From Adenophora triphylla var. japonica (Eukaryota > Streptophyta > Magnoliopsida > Asterales > Campanulaceae), in NCBI GenBank assembly GCA_022495995.1, contig JAFEMH010000163.1:868001-932000 (forward strand): 64,000 bases of DNA. The letters run 5' to 3'. The notes below the pieces were generated by a model. It did no database searches and had not been told where the DNA came from. It was given only the letters and a program-made list of their open reading frames with translations. Numbering within the stretch: position 1 is the stretch's first letter; each line of letters opens with the position of its first letter. Of the stretch, positions 22,884-33,489 are shown one piece after another. Position numbers and translations under genes: made by a program.

Positions 22884-24618
22884 AATAAAAAAAACTTAGT
22901 CCTAAAATAAAATAATTTGGGATCACTAACATGAATTGTCATATATGTAATCTATGTAATAGTTAAAAAATTGGTTATAAGAATAAATAAGTGGGAATAA
23001 AATTTATAAAATGAAAAGAAGAGAAAAAGAAAAAAATTGACAATTTGTACCATCGAAATTATTTCGACTTAGCTATTAACTTCCTTCTTTTTTTTTTTTT
23101 TTTTTTTTGTCTTTATATATTATAATCATTTAAGATTTATTCACTTAATTTTCGTACTTTCACCAAGTTTAACAAAAAAAAAAAAAGCACATATTATTAA
23201 TGACATGGTTATAGTCAGAGACATATACATGAAAAAAGAACTAGAGCCTGCTATAGCCCCATTGGTTTTCATTTAGAAAAAACAAAAAAAATTAAATGTT
23301 AATATATATATACTCTCTCCGTCCCACTACAACCTTCTCGGTTACTGTTTTGCACAAGAATTAAGAAAAAGTGTGACAGAGTAGGTGTTGTAAATATGAA
23401 AAGTGAGGTAAGAGAGAGAAAGTGAAGTAGGAAATATTAATTGAATGGTTGTTGTAAATATGACATGTGGCCACCGATTATATTAACATATTTTCTTTAT
23501 TCTCATATAAAACAGACCAAGAAGCCAAGGAAAGTAGCTCGCCGGCCATCGTTCATCAACCACCAACCTCTAACTTAAGCCGATACAAATGGTGGCTACG
23601 CATAATCATCTTCACAATATTTGTCCTCTCCGGCCAGTCAGTCGCCACCCTCTTGGGCCGCCTCTACTTCGACAAAGGCGGAAATAGCAAATGGATGGCA
23701 ACCCTAGTTCAAACTTGCGGCTTTCCAGTTCTACTACCCTTACTATTTCTCTACCCAACAAAAAAATCCACCCCAGAAATAAATCCCACAAGAAAGCAAC
23801 CTCTTTGGATCCTAATATCACTTTATAGTTTCCTAGGAATTTTCCTTGCAGCAGATTGTATGTTATATACCATTGGCCTTGCTTACCTTCCAGTTTCTAC
23901 TTATTCTCTAATTTGTGCATCTCAATTAGCCTTCAATGCTTTCTTTTCTTACTTCCTAAATGCCCAGAAATTTACGCCTTTCATCGTAAACTCTTTAGTA
24001 CTTCTCACTACTTCTTCCGCCCTTCTCGTCTTTCAAAATGACCAAAATGAGTCCTCTAAAATCTCCAAAACAAAGTACGCGATTGGGTTTATATGCACGG
24101 TTGGTGCTTCTGCTGGTTACGGATTCATTCTCTCTGTCACACAGCTTGCTTTCAGAAAGATTTTAAAGACACAAACATTTAGAGTGGTGTTTGATGTGAT
24201 TATTTACCAATCTATGATTGCAACATTTGTTATTCTTATCGGCCTTTTTGCTAGCGGAGAATGGAAGGATATAAACGGGGAAATGGAAGGATATAAGATG
24301 GGAAGAGTTTCCTATGTGATGACCTTGGTGTGGACAGCGGTTTCTTGGCAAGTTTTCTCTATTGGTGTGGTTGGTTTGATTTTTGAGGTTTCTTCGTTGT
24401 TCTCGAATGTTATTAGTACTTTGGGTTTGCCAATTGTTCCGGTTTTGGCAGTCGTGTTTTTTCACGATAACATGAATGGAGTGAAGGTTATCGCAATGTT
24501 GCTGGCGATTTGGGGATTTGTCTCCTACATTTATCAGCACTATATCGACGATTTGAAGATAAAAGCGGAAGGTAATAACATTGTGAATGAAATTTCACTC
24601 ACACAAAGAGGTGTTTAG
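22711..24618 (+). CDS. Purine permease (PUP family)
   Basis: A purine permease, a plant drug/metabolite-superfamily membrane transporter that moves purine bases, cytokinins or related alkaloids by proton symport. I propose two exons: 22711-22747 (MGEAQELPAPTF plus one base, then a GTTAGT donor) and 23516-24618 (after AAACAG), joining in phase to give 379 residues. About ten hydrophobic segments follow a cytoplasmic N-terminus. Family motifs include SGQSVATLLGRLYFDKGG near residue 50 and YLPVSTYSLICASQLAFNA near 140. A single-exon reading from 23467 would start at GTG, which is unlikely in a plant. The 768-bp intron holds a truncated MITE and a poly-T run. The gene converges on the RPA32 gene, and the two stops are 476 bp apart. 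No break is visible. Substrate is not predictable. Confidence 0.9.
23313..23470. mobile_element. Truncated Stowaway-like MITE in PUP intron
   Basis: A TA-flanked left end CTCTCTCCGTCCCAC and the family interior are present, but the right inverted repeat is missing. The sequence breaks off about 45 bp before the splice acceptor at 23515. Confidence 0.65.
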
Positions 24619-25094
24619 ATTATGTTATACTTCTTCAGAAATACTTATATGCTACAATTTGAGTTATTAGAAGCTTGTACTAAATGGAGCCATAGCTAGT
24701 GTAGCATTTAGACCATTAATGGCCCTTTTCGGTCGAATTTGAGACGTGCATGTGCAGTCTGCTGTCTGATTTGATCAACGACTCATGCAATGAAGCTCGA
24801 TTGATGAATCAGATCGGAGCAACAAAAAATGGAAAATGAGAACCGTTATGTCGAGGGAGTATGATCCTTAACATGCTTATATATATGTCAGAAAACCATC
24901 CAAAGTGAACCCCAAGTAAACCAAGGCTAAGTTAAAAGATCAAAGTAAGATACGAAAAGGCAGTAACCATATATCACAAAAACTGAAACAGCCTACAACT
25001 AAGGTTTAGGCAAAGCATACACATTTGTAACCTGATGGATGGACTAACCCTTTGTTTAGGCCAGGACACTGTTGAAGGTAAAATCAGAGCCACT
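24619..25094. other. Shared 3' region of two convergent genes
   Basis: Non-coding interval between the PUP stop (24618) and the RPA32 stop (25095). It must contain both 3' UTRs. No distinct element is visible. Confidence 0.6.
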
Positions 25095-28000
25095 TTATAT
25101 CGACTTGTAATGCCTTTCGTCAATAGTTGAGTATATCAGACCATCGTCCTCCAGGGCCTTTATAGATTTCCTGGCACAGAAAAATAGGAAAATCCAAATA
25201 AGGCGGATGAAGAGAGAGAGAGAAAGAGAGAGAGAGAGAAAGAGAGAAAGTACATGATGGTCTCTTCTGGAACTCTGAGTTTCATTTTAAGTTCACTTAT
25301 ATTTACTCCTTCAGCACGCTCACTACAAAGATGGGTTTAACAGTTGCCATCAGTCAGACCACAATATTAAGAAGAAACAAACATATTCATACATATATAT
25401 ATATACTCCCTCGGTCCCATTTAATGCTTAAAAAAATTTGGGCTCAAAAATTAAGGAGAGATGTTTTTATGATAAAATATAGAAAGTGGGGTAGGGTGTT
25501 GTGAATATAGAAAGTGGGTAGGAGCAAAAGTGGTTTAGGAAATAGTTAGAAGTAGTTGTTGTGAGTAGAACATGTGAGGTCCATTGAATATAGAAGTACT
25601 ATAAACTTTCCTTGTTGGGTTTTTGAAGTGTATGGGACACCCAGATGGAAGCTTTTGAAGTATAAAATGAGACGGAGTATATATATATATATACACACAC
25701 ATATATACATACAATGTAAACATATTGTAGAAGTTCCTGCATACAAAGCAGGATCAACTTACCTGTTTGAAGGATCCTTAAGATAGGCAATGACCTTTTT
25801 CTCAATACCATCGAGTCCATCAATATCAAAACTTGCTGTGAACTGGAATTACAACGAAGAAACTGGTGTCATGTATAAACACGAGAATATACAAAAGTTA
25901 ATATGCTCACATGCTAATCCCTCATACCTGACTTGGAAGGGAAGCCTTTTGTGAAGGTGTCCCATTTGGGATGGGTGTAGTTGGAAGTGAACCGCCAATC
26001 TCTGACTGAGGAGAAGCATCCGCTATTGGCTACATCATACATAAATGTCGCTTTTCAGCCAAGCAATACTAGCAACTAGAGATATTGAATTTAATAACCT
26101 AGATGCCATAGCATCTGCGTAATTTATAGATAAGGTTAATTAGGTGTTACAAGAGCTCCCACTATGTGTAGATCATCAAAGCATAAAATTCTACCCAATA
26201 TATTCGCTCAAAAAACTACTTCCTCTTTCTCTAAATGAATGTCCAAATTCAAGAAATTTGTCCCAAAATGAATTGTCTTTTTTTGTAATAAACTGTCCCT
26301 AAACGATTTTTTACCAAAAATTTTTCGCTAATCATTTAATTATCATAGAAGGGGAGCTTGACGCACTGGTTTGTTACCATGAGGTCACGGGTTCAAGTCC
26401 TGAAAGCAGCCTCTTAAATATATGCATACATTTCACCATTGTGGTGGGGACCCTTCCCCGGACCCTCGCTGCGCGGGGATGCTTCATGCACTGGGCTGCC
26501 CTTTTTTATTCATTTTATTATCGTAAAACTAAATGTTTAGAAAGTGGATAACAAGAATATATATGTGCCTATTTTCCGTTAAAAAGTATAAGCACACATT
26601 TTCAGAGTATCCATTAAAATGAAATTCGGATCTTCATTTAGGTACGGAAGGAGTAAAACTTTAGAAAGCCAACAATGTAAGAGAAATCCCCCCGCATATT
26701 CATCATACAACTATAACAAACCCAATTATTGCATCCAAATCCTAATATATGCATATACTAAGACAAAATTGAAGTATCAATAAAATTATAAACTGGTAGA
26801 TCATCTGAGGTCTAACAAGACAGGCTCATTTAAGTAAAAAGGAGATTAATCGACATAAATTACCTGAAGTTTGGACAGCTTTAAATGAAAGTAAATGCAC
26901 TGGATGAAGTGATAAGGAATCTCATTAAAATCTGTCACAGGCCTGGAAAAATGACAAGTCCTCAAATAAGTGCACTCCATAACAGAATATAAACACTGTA
27001 TAACAAGCAATTATGACATAAGATAATAAGCATCAATATTAGTGTACCAATCTGCGGTTCGAGTTACTGACTTCTTCCAAAACGGGGGGTTGGATGACTG
27101 TAATGAATCAAATAAAGGGTTCTACCATCTCTTTTTTATTTTTTATTTGTTCTTTTTATTTTCTTTCCCTCAAACCAATCTAAGCATATACTCCCTCCGT
27201 CCCAAGTGAGTGTGGACTTATTTCCTTTTTCGTCCGTCTCAGGTGAGTATGGACTGCCCAAAATGGCAAAGAATCTTTACTATTCCAAAACGGGAGTCTA
27301 TGTGTATGTGTGTGTGAAAATCAAAAAGTATATCGGCTAAGCTCCTTCCTCTACAGAGAAAGATATATAAATCATATTTGTGTACGGATTGTTTCCAATT
27401 AAGTTGTGTAAGAGTACTCACTCTAAATCAGTAAGATAAAATGTAGTACTCCCTTTGTCCCAAATGAATGTCCATTTTTGAGAATAATTTGTCTCAAATG
27501 ATTGTTCATTTCTAAGAAAACTTACCACAATCACCTTTAAGAATATCATTTTTATAACAAGTACTTGAATGTTTAAGTTTGTAAGGAGATATAAGGGGGA
27601 GAAAGTAAGGATACCCTATGTATACTTGCTACAAAAATTGCTTAAAACTCAAATTTGCTTGAATGTCTCTCAAACACAAAAATGAACAATCATTTAGGTA
27701 CAGAGGGAGTAAGATGGAGTAGTACCTAACAGAGAAAGCAGTTATTTCTGCCTTTCCCCTAAAGCTTCTTAAGTGCCCGTTAACACGAACATACATCCCA
27801 TCTCTGTCAAATTGAAAGAAATCATAAGAAACCAATATATCAATATGAACATAAACCACAAATAACCCGAATACCCTGTACTGAACTAGTAAACATTTGG
27901 ATTACAATTAAGTAAAGACGATAACATACTCAATGTCGCCCACTTCCATCTTGTCAAATGTTTCATTGGTCCTTCAAGAACAAACAAAATAAACATTCAA

Positions 28001-28629
28001 ATAATCACTCCTTTGTTCTAAAAGGAATTTGAAACCAGATATAAATTGACAACAACAACAAAAATTACACACCATCGCTTGCAATCGATAACGCCAGTCC
28101 CATCATCTAATGAAAAAGCAACATCAGTAACTCGTTCAGCTTTGTTGGCCACAATTCCAACCACAGAAACCTATGATAAAAAACAGTAATAGCAAGTCAA
28201 AACTACATAATTTCATGAGAAAATTGACTTTCTAAGATAATGGATTGGGTGTTATGCTTTACATTTTTGATATCCACACCACCAACAACGAAATTAGCTT
28301 TGTCCTCGCCGGAATGAGAACCGTCGCTGATTTGCTTCACGGTGACTGGTACAGTTCCTTCAGTATCACGATTCTACTCCCGATGGAATATAAACAAACA
28401 GTAAATAAGATTAGGGTTTATAACACTGGGAATTAAGAAACGAAAATTGCGTTTCCGATTTGGGGATTTCAGGTCTTTCAAACAAATTCAATGTTTTCGC
28501 ATCAAAATATATGAAAATCATAAACAGGGGGAGGTAGAACAGATTTACCGAGGCTGGAGAACGGCCGGAATCGGCCGCCTGAGTTGACTGGGAAGGGGAG
28601 AAGCCGTCGAACTGACTTAAGGACATCAT
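25095..28629 (-). CDS. RPA2: Replication protein A 32-kDa subunit
   Basis: RPA32 is the middle subunit of the heterotrimeric single-strand DNA-binding protein RPA, acting in nuclear replication, repair and recombination. I derive ten exons: 28549-28629, 28263-28373, 28073-28170, 27930-27971, 27726-27803, 26864-26942, 25928-26029, 25763-25842, 25254-25322 and 25095-25170. All introns are GT-AG, and the 816 bp translate without a break to 271 residues. The N-terminus is Ser/Gln-rich (SQFDG, SQSTQAADSGRSP), the kind of region phosphorylated in RPA32. The OB fold (about 35-150) includes GTVPVTVKQI, VTDVAFSLDDGTGVIDCKRW and DGMYVRVNGHL. After a PTT-rich linker comes the C-terminal winged helix (about 205-271) with KALEDDGLIYSTIDERHYKS. 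Three introns are enlarged by MITEs and one SINE. Confidence 0.95.
25209..25251. repeat. GA-rich microsatellite at RPA2 splice donor
   Basis: A GA tract lies inside the 83-bp intron 9. On the gene strand it is a CT tract starting within a few bases of the donor GTACTTTC. Confidence 0.8.
25406..25677. mobile_element. Stowaway-like MITE in RPA2 intron 8
   Basis: Left end CTCCCTCGGTCCC and right end GAGACGGAG are flanked by TA. It accounts for most of the 440-bp intron. Confidence 0.8.
25678..25712. repeat. TA/CA microsatellite
   Basis: Alternating TA then CA dinucleotides adjoin the MITE in RPA2 intron 8. Confidence 0.8.
26218..26653. mobile_element. Stowaway-like MITE split by a SINE, RPA2 intron 6
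   Basis: A diverged left end (CTACTTCCTCTTTCTCT) and a right end GTACGGAAGGAG bracket a family-typical interior. The interior is interrupted by the Au SINE at 26345-26510. Confidence 0.65.
26345..26510 (+). mobile_element. Au-type SINE
   Basis: A tRNA-derived short element. It has a 5' head GGGGAGCTTGACGCACTGG (A-box region), a pol III B box GGTTCAAGTCC (26390-26400), the conserved CCCTTCCCCGGACCC segment near 26450 and the Au 3' end GGGCTGCCCTTTTTT. The flanks CATTTAATTATC (26333-26344) and CATTTTATTATC (26511-26522) form a 12-bp target duplication with one mismatch. Confidence 0.9.
27191..27310. mobile_element. Partial Stowaway-like MITE, RPA2 intron 5
   Basis: A clear left end CTCCCTCCGTCCC after TA, followed by the family interior (AAAATGGCAAAGAATCTTTA). 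I could not find a matching right end. Confidence 0.55.
27449..27709. mobile_element. Stowaway-like MITE, RPA2 intron 5
   Basis: Ends CTCCCTTTGTCCC and GTACAGAGGGAG are flanked by TA. The right end is only 16 bp from the intron 5 donor at 27725. Confidence 0.8.
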
Positions 28630-28653
28630 ACTGTCGGAGGAGAAGTTTGAAAT

Positions 28654-28654
28654 G

Positions 28655-28716
<62 letters not shown>
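28654..28716. repeat. CT microsatellite in RPA2 5' leader
   Basis: About 31 CT dinucleotides, reading as GA on the gene strand, lie 25-90 bp upstream of the RPA32 start codon. GA/CT tracts in 5' leaders and core promoters are common in plants and can bind BPC/GAGA-type factors. Confidence 0.9.
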
Positions 28717-28723
<7 letters not shown>

Positions 28724-28749
28724 TGAAGGGTTTTGGATGTAGATCTGTT

Positions 28750-29248
28750 GATGTTTACAAAATAAAAGGGGATGATTTTGGATCATGGGCTTGGTGTGTT
28801 TCCCGCCAAATTCGATTCGCATTCCCGCGTTTTCTTCTTTTCTTTTTTTCTTTTTTTTTTTTTTTAAAGATAATGAACTCCCAAATTTATCATAGGTTTT
28901 TTTCCAGGGAAGAATTACCAATGGATCCTTCAAAATCAAGTCAAATGATTAATAAGGACATACATTATGAAAATCAATCAGCTAGTCCAATGTTCTAAAT
29001 CAATATTACCATGAGATCCAACAATCATTTAGTACTTAATAAATACACAAACATACACTCATGCAACATAAAAGGGACAGCTATCGTTGTCCCTTTCTCC
29101 CCTTCTATTTTCATTTTTTTTCTTCTCCCAAAATTTTAAAATTAAATATCTTAAGATCTAGAACTCAAAAAAAAAATCGAGACCGTTGTATTATTCGTAT
29201 CGTCAAAACGAATCAAACTAGCAGCATCAACATATATTTTAGAGCAAT
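28750..29248. other. RPA2 upstream region, no gene seen
   Basis: Probable promoter side of the RPA32 gene (minus strand), with a T-rich tract near 28835-28865. No separate coding region is supported. Confidence 0.5.
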
Positions 29249-29780
29249 ATGAGATTATTTGATATATTTGTTAAGTTCACAGTTGTTCTAGTTAAATTCA
29301 CAGTTATTAAGTTCACAGTTGTTAAGTTCACATTTGTTAATTCACAGTCGTTTTTTTATCTTTTATGGCTCTCTTTTTGCAATTTTATGAGATTATTTGA
29401 CATATTTGTTAAGTTCACAGTTGTTTTTAATTAAGTTCACAGTTTTTTTAATTAAGCTCACAGTTGTTTTTACAATTTTATAGCCTTTATTTTTGTAATT
29501 TTATGAGATTATTTGACCTATTTGTTAAGTTCATTGTTATTTTTTTTAAGTTTACAGTTGTGTTAGTCCTTTATGGCCTCTATTTTTGCAATTTTATGAG
29601 ATTATTTGACATTTTTGTTAAGTTCACAGTTGTTTTTAATTAAGTTCACAGCTGTTTTAGTTAAGTTCACATTTGTTTTTAGAATTTTATAGCCTTTATT
29701 TTTGCAATTTTATGAGATTATTTGACCTATTTGTTAAGTTCACTGCTTTTTTTTTTTTTTTTTTGTTAAGTTCACATATA
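29249..29780. repeat. Degenerate minisatellite
   Basis: Repeated blocks of GAGATTATTTGAC, TTTGTTAAGTTCACAG and TTTTGCAATTTTAT occur at irregular spacing of roughly 100-120 bp, with shorter internal repeats of AAGTTCACAGTTGTT. No coding function. Confidence 0.8.
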
Positions 29781-30319
29781 CATCACTCCAACCTTATATA
29801 ATTGGGAATTTGACCCGGAAGTTTCTTTTGGAACAAATCACTTCCTCTCAAGTTTCTCATTAAATCGAAATGACCTGAAAGTTCTTATGCAGTAATATAC
29901 AATACTGCATGCAATATTATTATATTCACTCATACGTGAATATAATATTGCATCTATAATACAACATGGTGAAGGAACTTTTCGAACATTATGATACTTT
30001 TTTAGAACTTTTCGGTCACTCTCCCTATATAATTTATACTCCCATCAGTGACCCAACCCAACCCAACCCAACCTTTTAATAAAATATTTATTTTTCTTTA
30101 CTCCAACTTACCGAAAATACGTACCATTTTTTTAAATAAAAATTACCCATACAATTATAAATTCATGAATTTTGATAAAAATTATGAATTTTGATGGTTT
30201 TGTCTTTTGTGGTGACCCTCCCTCCAGGGTCACCAATGTGAACGGTCTAAGGAGGACGAATAGTGGTATATCAAAAAGAAGTCAAAAGCCTTGGATTCGC
30301 CATCTATTTTTTAAGATTA
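29781..30319. other. Intergenic DNA, no gene seen
   Basis: AT-rich, with a short CCCAA tandem repeat at 30053-30075. No gene is supported. Confidence 0.5.
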
Positions 30320-30652
30320 AGAGCATCCACAATGGTAGAGCTTTCTAGATAATTTTTTTTATATTTTCTATGAGTCATATCATTATAATTCAAAACTTAA
30401 AAACCTCAAGCACTTTTTCACAATGGTAAAACTTCTCTTTCAACTTTTTTATAGGTCCCATATGTAAAAAAGAGTGAATGACTTGCATAGAAAATGTGTA
30501 GCATTAATGATAAAAAGCTAAAAAACTAGCTCTTTATAGAAAGAGCTACTCCTTACTAAGGAGCTCTTTCATCATTTTCACAATGGTAAAAAGCTCTCTA
30601 GAGCTTTTTCATAAGAATAAGGAGCTCTCAAAAAGCTCTCATTGTGGATGCT
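30320..30652. mobile_element. MITE with GAGCATCCACAATGG ends
   Basis: Left end AGAGCATCCACAATGG and right end CATTGTGGATGCTCT are inverted copies. The interior repeats AGAGCT/AGCTCT motifs on both strands. The flanks (TTA left, CTA right) suggest a 3-bp duplication with one change, compatible with a PIF/Harbinger-type MITE. Confidence 0.75.
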
Positions 30653-30909
30653 CTCTAAGGGGGAAATCGATCTGGCGCACGCCCGTTGAGGTGTCTTTGA
30701 AGTAAGAAGACGAGCATAGCCAAAGCAACCTGAGGAGAACAAATTGTGCTTTCTTTAAACTGGCCTCAACAAATTCAATTTAATTTGCACTTTCAAAGAA
30801 GTATCTCACCTAGTCCCAGAAAGTCGAAATTTAAAACTTGGAAGTTGTGTATGCATGGCATGGGTTGGTGGGTATACTTCCTTCCCAATATATTTTTTTT
30901 ACAAAAATT

Positions 30910-31080
30910 GAGTACTATTTATTGTGTGATTAAGTGTCGGTTAGTATTTAATAGAGTGTCCGCAAGTGTATAATAAAGTGTTAATTAATGTGTAATCGAG
31001 TGTCAATGCATGTGTCGAATGCTAGTGTGTGTGTGTGTGTGTGTGTGTTTATTAATGTCAGAGCATTTGTTTATGAATAC
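30910..31080. repeat. Degenerate AGTGTC-type repeat and GT microsatellite
   Basis: Loose copies of AGTGT with C, A or T following recur every 12-20 bp and pass into a GT run at 31026-31048. The same motif recurs at 46810-47040 and, reversed, at 31470-32310. Confidence 0.6.
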
Positions 31081-31089
31081 CGGTGTTTT

Positions 31090-31121
<32 letters not shown>

Positions 31122-31387
31122 GTAAGAGAACATTATCCCACATCGGAAATAAACAACAATTGTCTCTAACATATAAGGATCCTGGGCTACTTCCCTTAAC
31201 ACCAATTGATTTTAAGGGGAGTAGCCTAGGATCTTTATATATTATAGGCTAGGTTTGTCAATTTTCAATGTGGGATAACATCTCTAACACGCCCCCGCTA
31301 TTGGGCCTGCACGTGTAATGGACCAGCTCTAATACCATCTTAAAGTCTGAGGTTCCACCTTAAAACCAATTGAGATAATGTTCTCTT

Positions 31388-31389
<2 letters not shown>
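31122..31389. mobile_element. MITE inserted in a TA microsatellite
   Basis: The ends GTAAGAGAACATTAT and ATAATGTTCTCTTAC are perfect inverted repeats of 15 bp. TA dinucleotides flank both sides (31111-31120 and 31390-31438). The interior has an AATTGATTTTAAG-type internal inverted segment and no ORF. Insertion into TA repeats recalls the rice Micron behaviour. Confidence 0.75.

Positions 31390-31438
<49 letters not shown>
31390..31438. repeat. TA microsatellite
   Basis: About 24 TA dinucleotides. Confidence 0.95.
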
Positions 31439-31440
<2 letters not shown>

Positions 31441-31535
31441 GATTTTCTCTTTTTACAAAAATAAATGATAATGAAAACGCTAATACTAACACTATTTAAC
31501 AATAACATTGGTGATTCCAACCCCTAACATTGGCA

Positions 31536-31572
<37 letters not shown>

Positions 31573-31670
31573 GATTTTCTCTTTTTACAAAAATAAATGA
31601 TAATGAAAATGCTAATATTGACACTATTTAAATATAACACTGGCGATTCCAACCCCTAACATTGGCACTT
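31439..31670. repeat. 130-bp tandem duplication with TA run
   Basis: A unit starting TCGATTTTCTCTTTTTAC occurs at 31439 and 31569. Each copy is preceded by a TA run (31390-31438 and 31541-31568), so the microsatellite was duplicated along with the unit. Confidence 0.85.
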
Positions 31671-32310
31671 TTAACACTACTAGCACTCTTGAACTTTAAC
31701 ACCGACACTTTTAACATTAATACTGACACTCTTTTACACCCTAACTAATATTTCTTAACTCTAACACTGACACCCTTAAACTGGCACCTCTAAACACTAT
31801 CGCCGAGAGTTATTAACACTAATATTGACACTTTTTGATACCCAAACTAGCATTACTTAACCCTCTAGCATTGTTTAACCCTAACGGCTAACACTGACAC
31901 TTCTAAACAATAGCACTGACACTTTTTATAACACTAATATTTACTCCCTCCGTTCCTAAATGTTTGTCCCATTTTCCCTTTTTTTTTGTTCCAAAAAGTT
32001 AGTCTCATTTTCAAAATTAAAGCTTCAAAATCACTAAATTTTCAAAACTTGTAACATTTAGGGACGGAGTATTACATAACGGCGGTGTATATTATCAATA
32101 ATTTTCAAAGCGTTCGTAAAAATAACCAAAATTAAAGCTTCAAAATCACTAAATTAAAATATTTGAAAAGTCAAACGGGACAAATATTTAGGGACGGAGG
32201 GAGTACAATCTTTAACACCCAAACTGGCACTTCTTAATTTTAACACTGTCACTTCTTAATCTAAACACCAACACTTTTTAACCTAATACAATCACTTATT
32301 ATCCACAAAA
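31671..32310. repeat. Degenerate AACACTGACACTT repeat with MITE
   Basis: Loose tandem copies of an AACACTGACACTTTT motif run through this interval and resume after the MITE at 31944-32203. It is the reverse complement of the AGTGTCAGTGTTA motif seen at 30.9 and 46.8 kb. Confidence 0.7.
31944..32203. mobile_element. Stowaway-like MITE
   Basis: Ends CTCCCTCCGTTCC and GGGACGGAGGGAG are flanked by TA. An internal GGGACGGAGTA near 32062 may be a second, nested end. Confidence 0.85.
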
Positions 32311-33100
32311 TCATGCAATGGATTTAAAAAATATTGTAAACCAAAATATAATTTGTTTAAAAGCTTAGAATTAGTGTTACAAATAAACCTATTCATAAGA
32401 CCTATTTACACTATGCAAAGCTAATCAAATAAATGCCACAATAAAGGATAAAGAGAATAAGGAGATGATATATTGCTCCTAATTTCTATTGAAAACGTAT
32501 TAAAGAATATATTTTTTTTTTCAATTCTGGTCATAAAAGAATTGAATTTGGTCCGAGAATTTTAAGTGTTACAATCACCCTTTTTTGGAAAAATGCCCAT
32601 TTCTTTTTCTTTCTTATAATTTGATCTTCTTCTCTTGTTTTGATTAGATTGAAATCCCTAATTTCATTTTTATTAATTATCAATTTGTTAATTAATAATT
32701 GTAAAATTAAGAATATATTTTTTTTCAGATCTGTTTTTTAGATTTTGCAAATTTGATTTTTATTAAGATCTACTAACTATAATGAAAGAGGGATTTATGT
32801 TACAATATTTGTGACGATGCTTGGTTAGCGGCTTATCGCTAACCCAGATACACTAGTTATTAGTGTGCTAAAAGCAAAATCTTTTTCATGTATGAATTTT
32901 TTGAATGTCATTGTAAGGCGTTGTCCAAATTCTCTTGGAGTGACATATGAACAACTCAAGATATTGTGATGAAGTGTGTAAGATGGAAGATAGGTACGAG
33001 AGAATATGGAATGATCTGTGGTTATGACCCGATGACAATTTCTGGAATTGGTTTGTCCCTAAAAAAAAATCATTGTCAAGCAATTTATGTAATTCAAATG
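32311..33100. other. AT-rich intergenic DNA, no gene seen
   Basis: No coding region, RNA gene or bounded repeat is supported. Confidence 0.5.
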
Positions 33101-33218
33101 CTTTGGCATATATATATATATATATATATATATGAGTATATATTTATGAGGGTTGTTTGTACATGCGATAATCTAATAGATTAGTCAAGGGAAGCTAAAG
33201 TTGGATTATTAATTAATA

Positions 33219-33485
33219 CTCCCTCCGTTCCCTAACAAGCTATGTTTCGCACGAAAATTAAGAAAAAAGTTAAAAAGTTGATGTGTTGTGAGTGTAGATA
33301 GTTGAGTAGGAGAGAGAATGAGTGGATATAATAGTAAATTATAATGGTGTTGTGAGTATTATAATAATGTAGGAGAGAGAATGAGTGGAGAAAATAGTAA
33401 AGATTTTTTTCCATTTTAGAAAGTGTGATTTATCAGTTGGACGCCCAAAATGGCAAAGTGTGTCGCTTGTTATGGGGAGGAGGTA
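33219..33485. mobile_element. Stowaway-like MITE
   Basis: The left end CTCCCTCCGTTCCC after TA and a diverged right end GGGGAGGAGGTAG before TA bracket the usual interior. Two AGGAGAGAGAATGAGTGGA segments repeat inside. Confidence 0.75.
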
Positions 33486-33489
33486 GTAT

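Noticed and set aside
23467..23515. N-terminal extension of the purine permease starting at 23467
   Set aside because: The codon at 23467 is GTG, and the segment ends in a splice-acceptor-like AACAG. An upstream exon in phase explains the start better.
24163..24540. 125-codon minus-strand ORF opposite the permease
   Set aside because: A shadow of the permease coding strand with no family match.
26345..26510. tRNA gene suggested by A-box and B-box sequences
   Set aside because: No cloverleaf can be formed past the B box, and the 3' half matches the Au SINE body and tail with a target duplication.
28502..28939. Arg/Glu-repeat ORF on the minus strand
   Set aside because: It is the translation of the GA microsatellite in the RPA2 leader and overlaps the real first exon in another frame.
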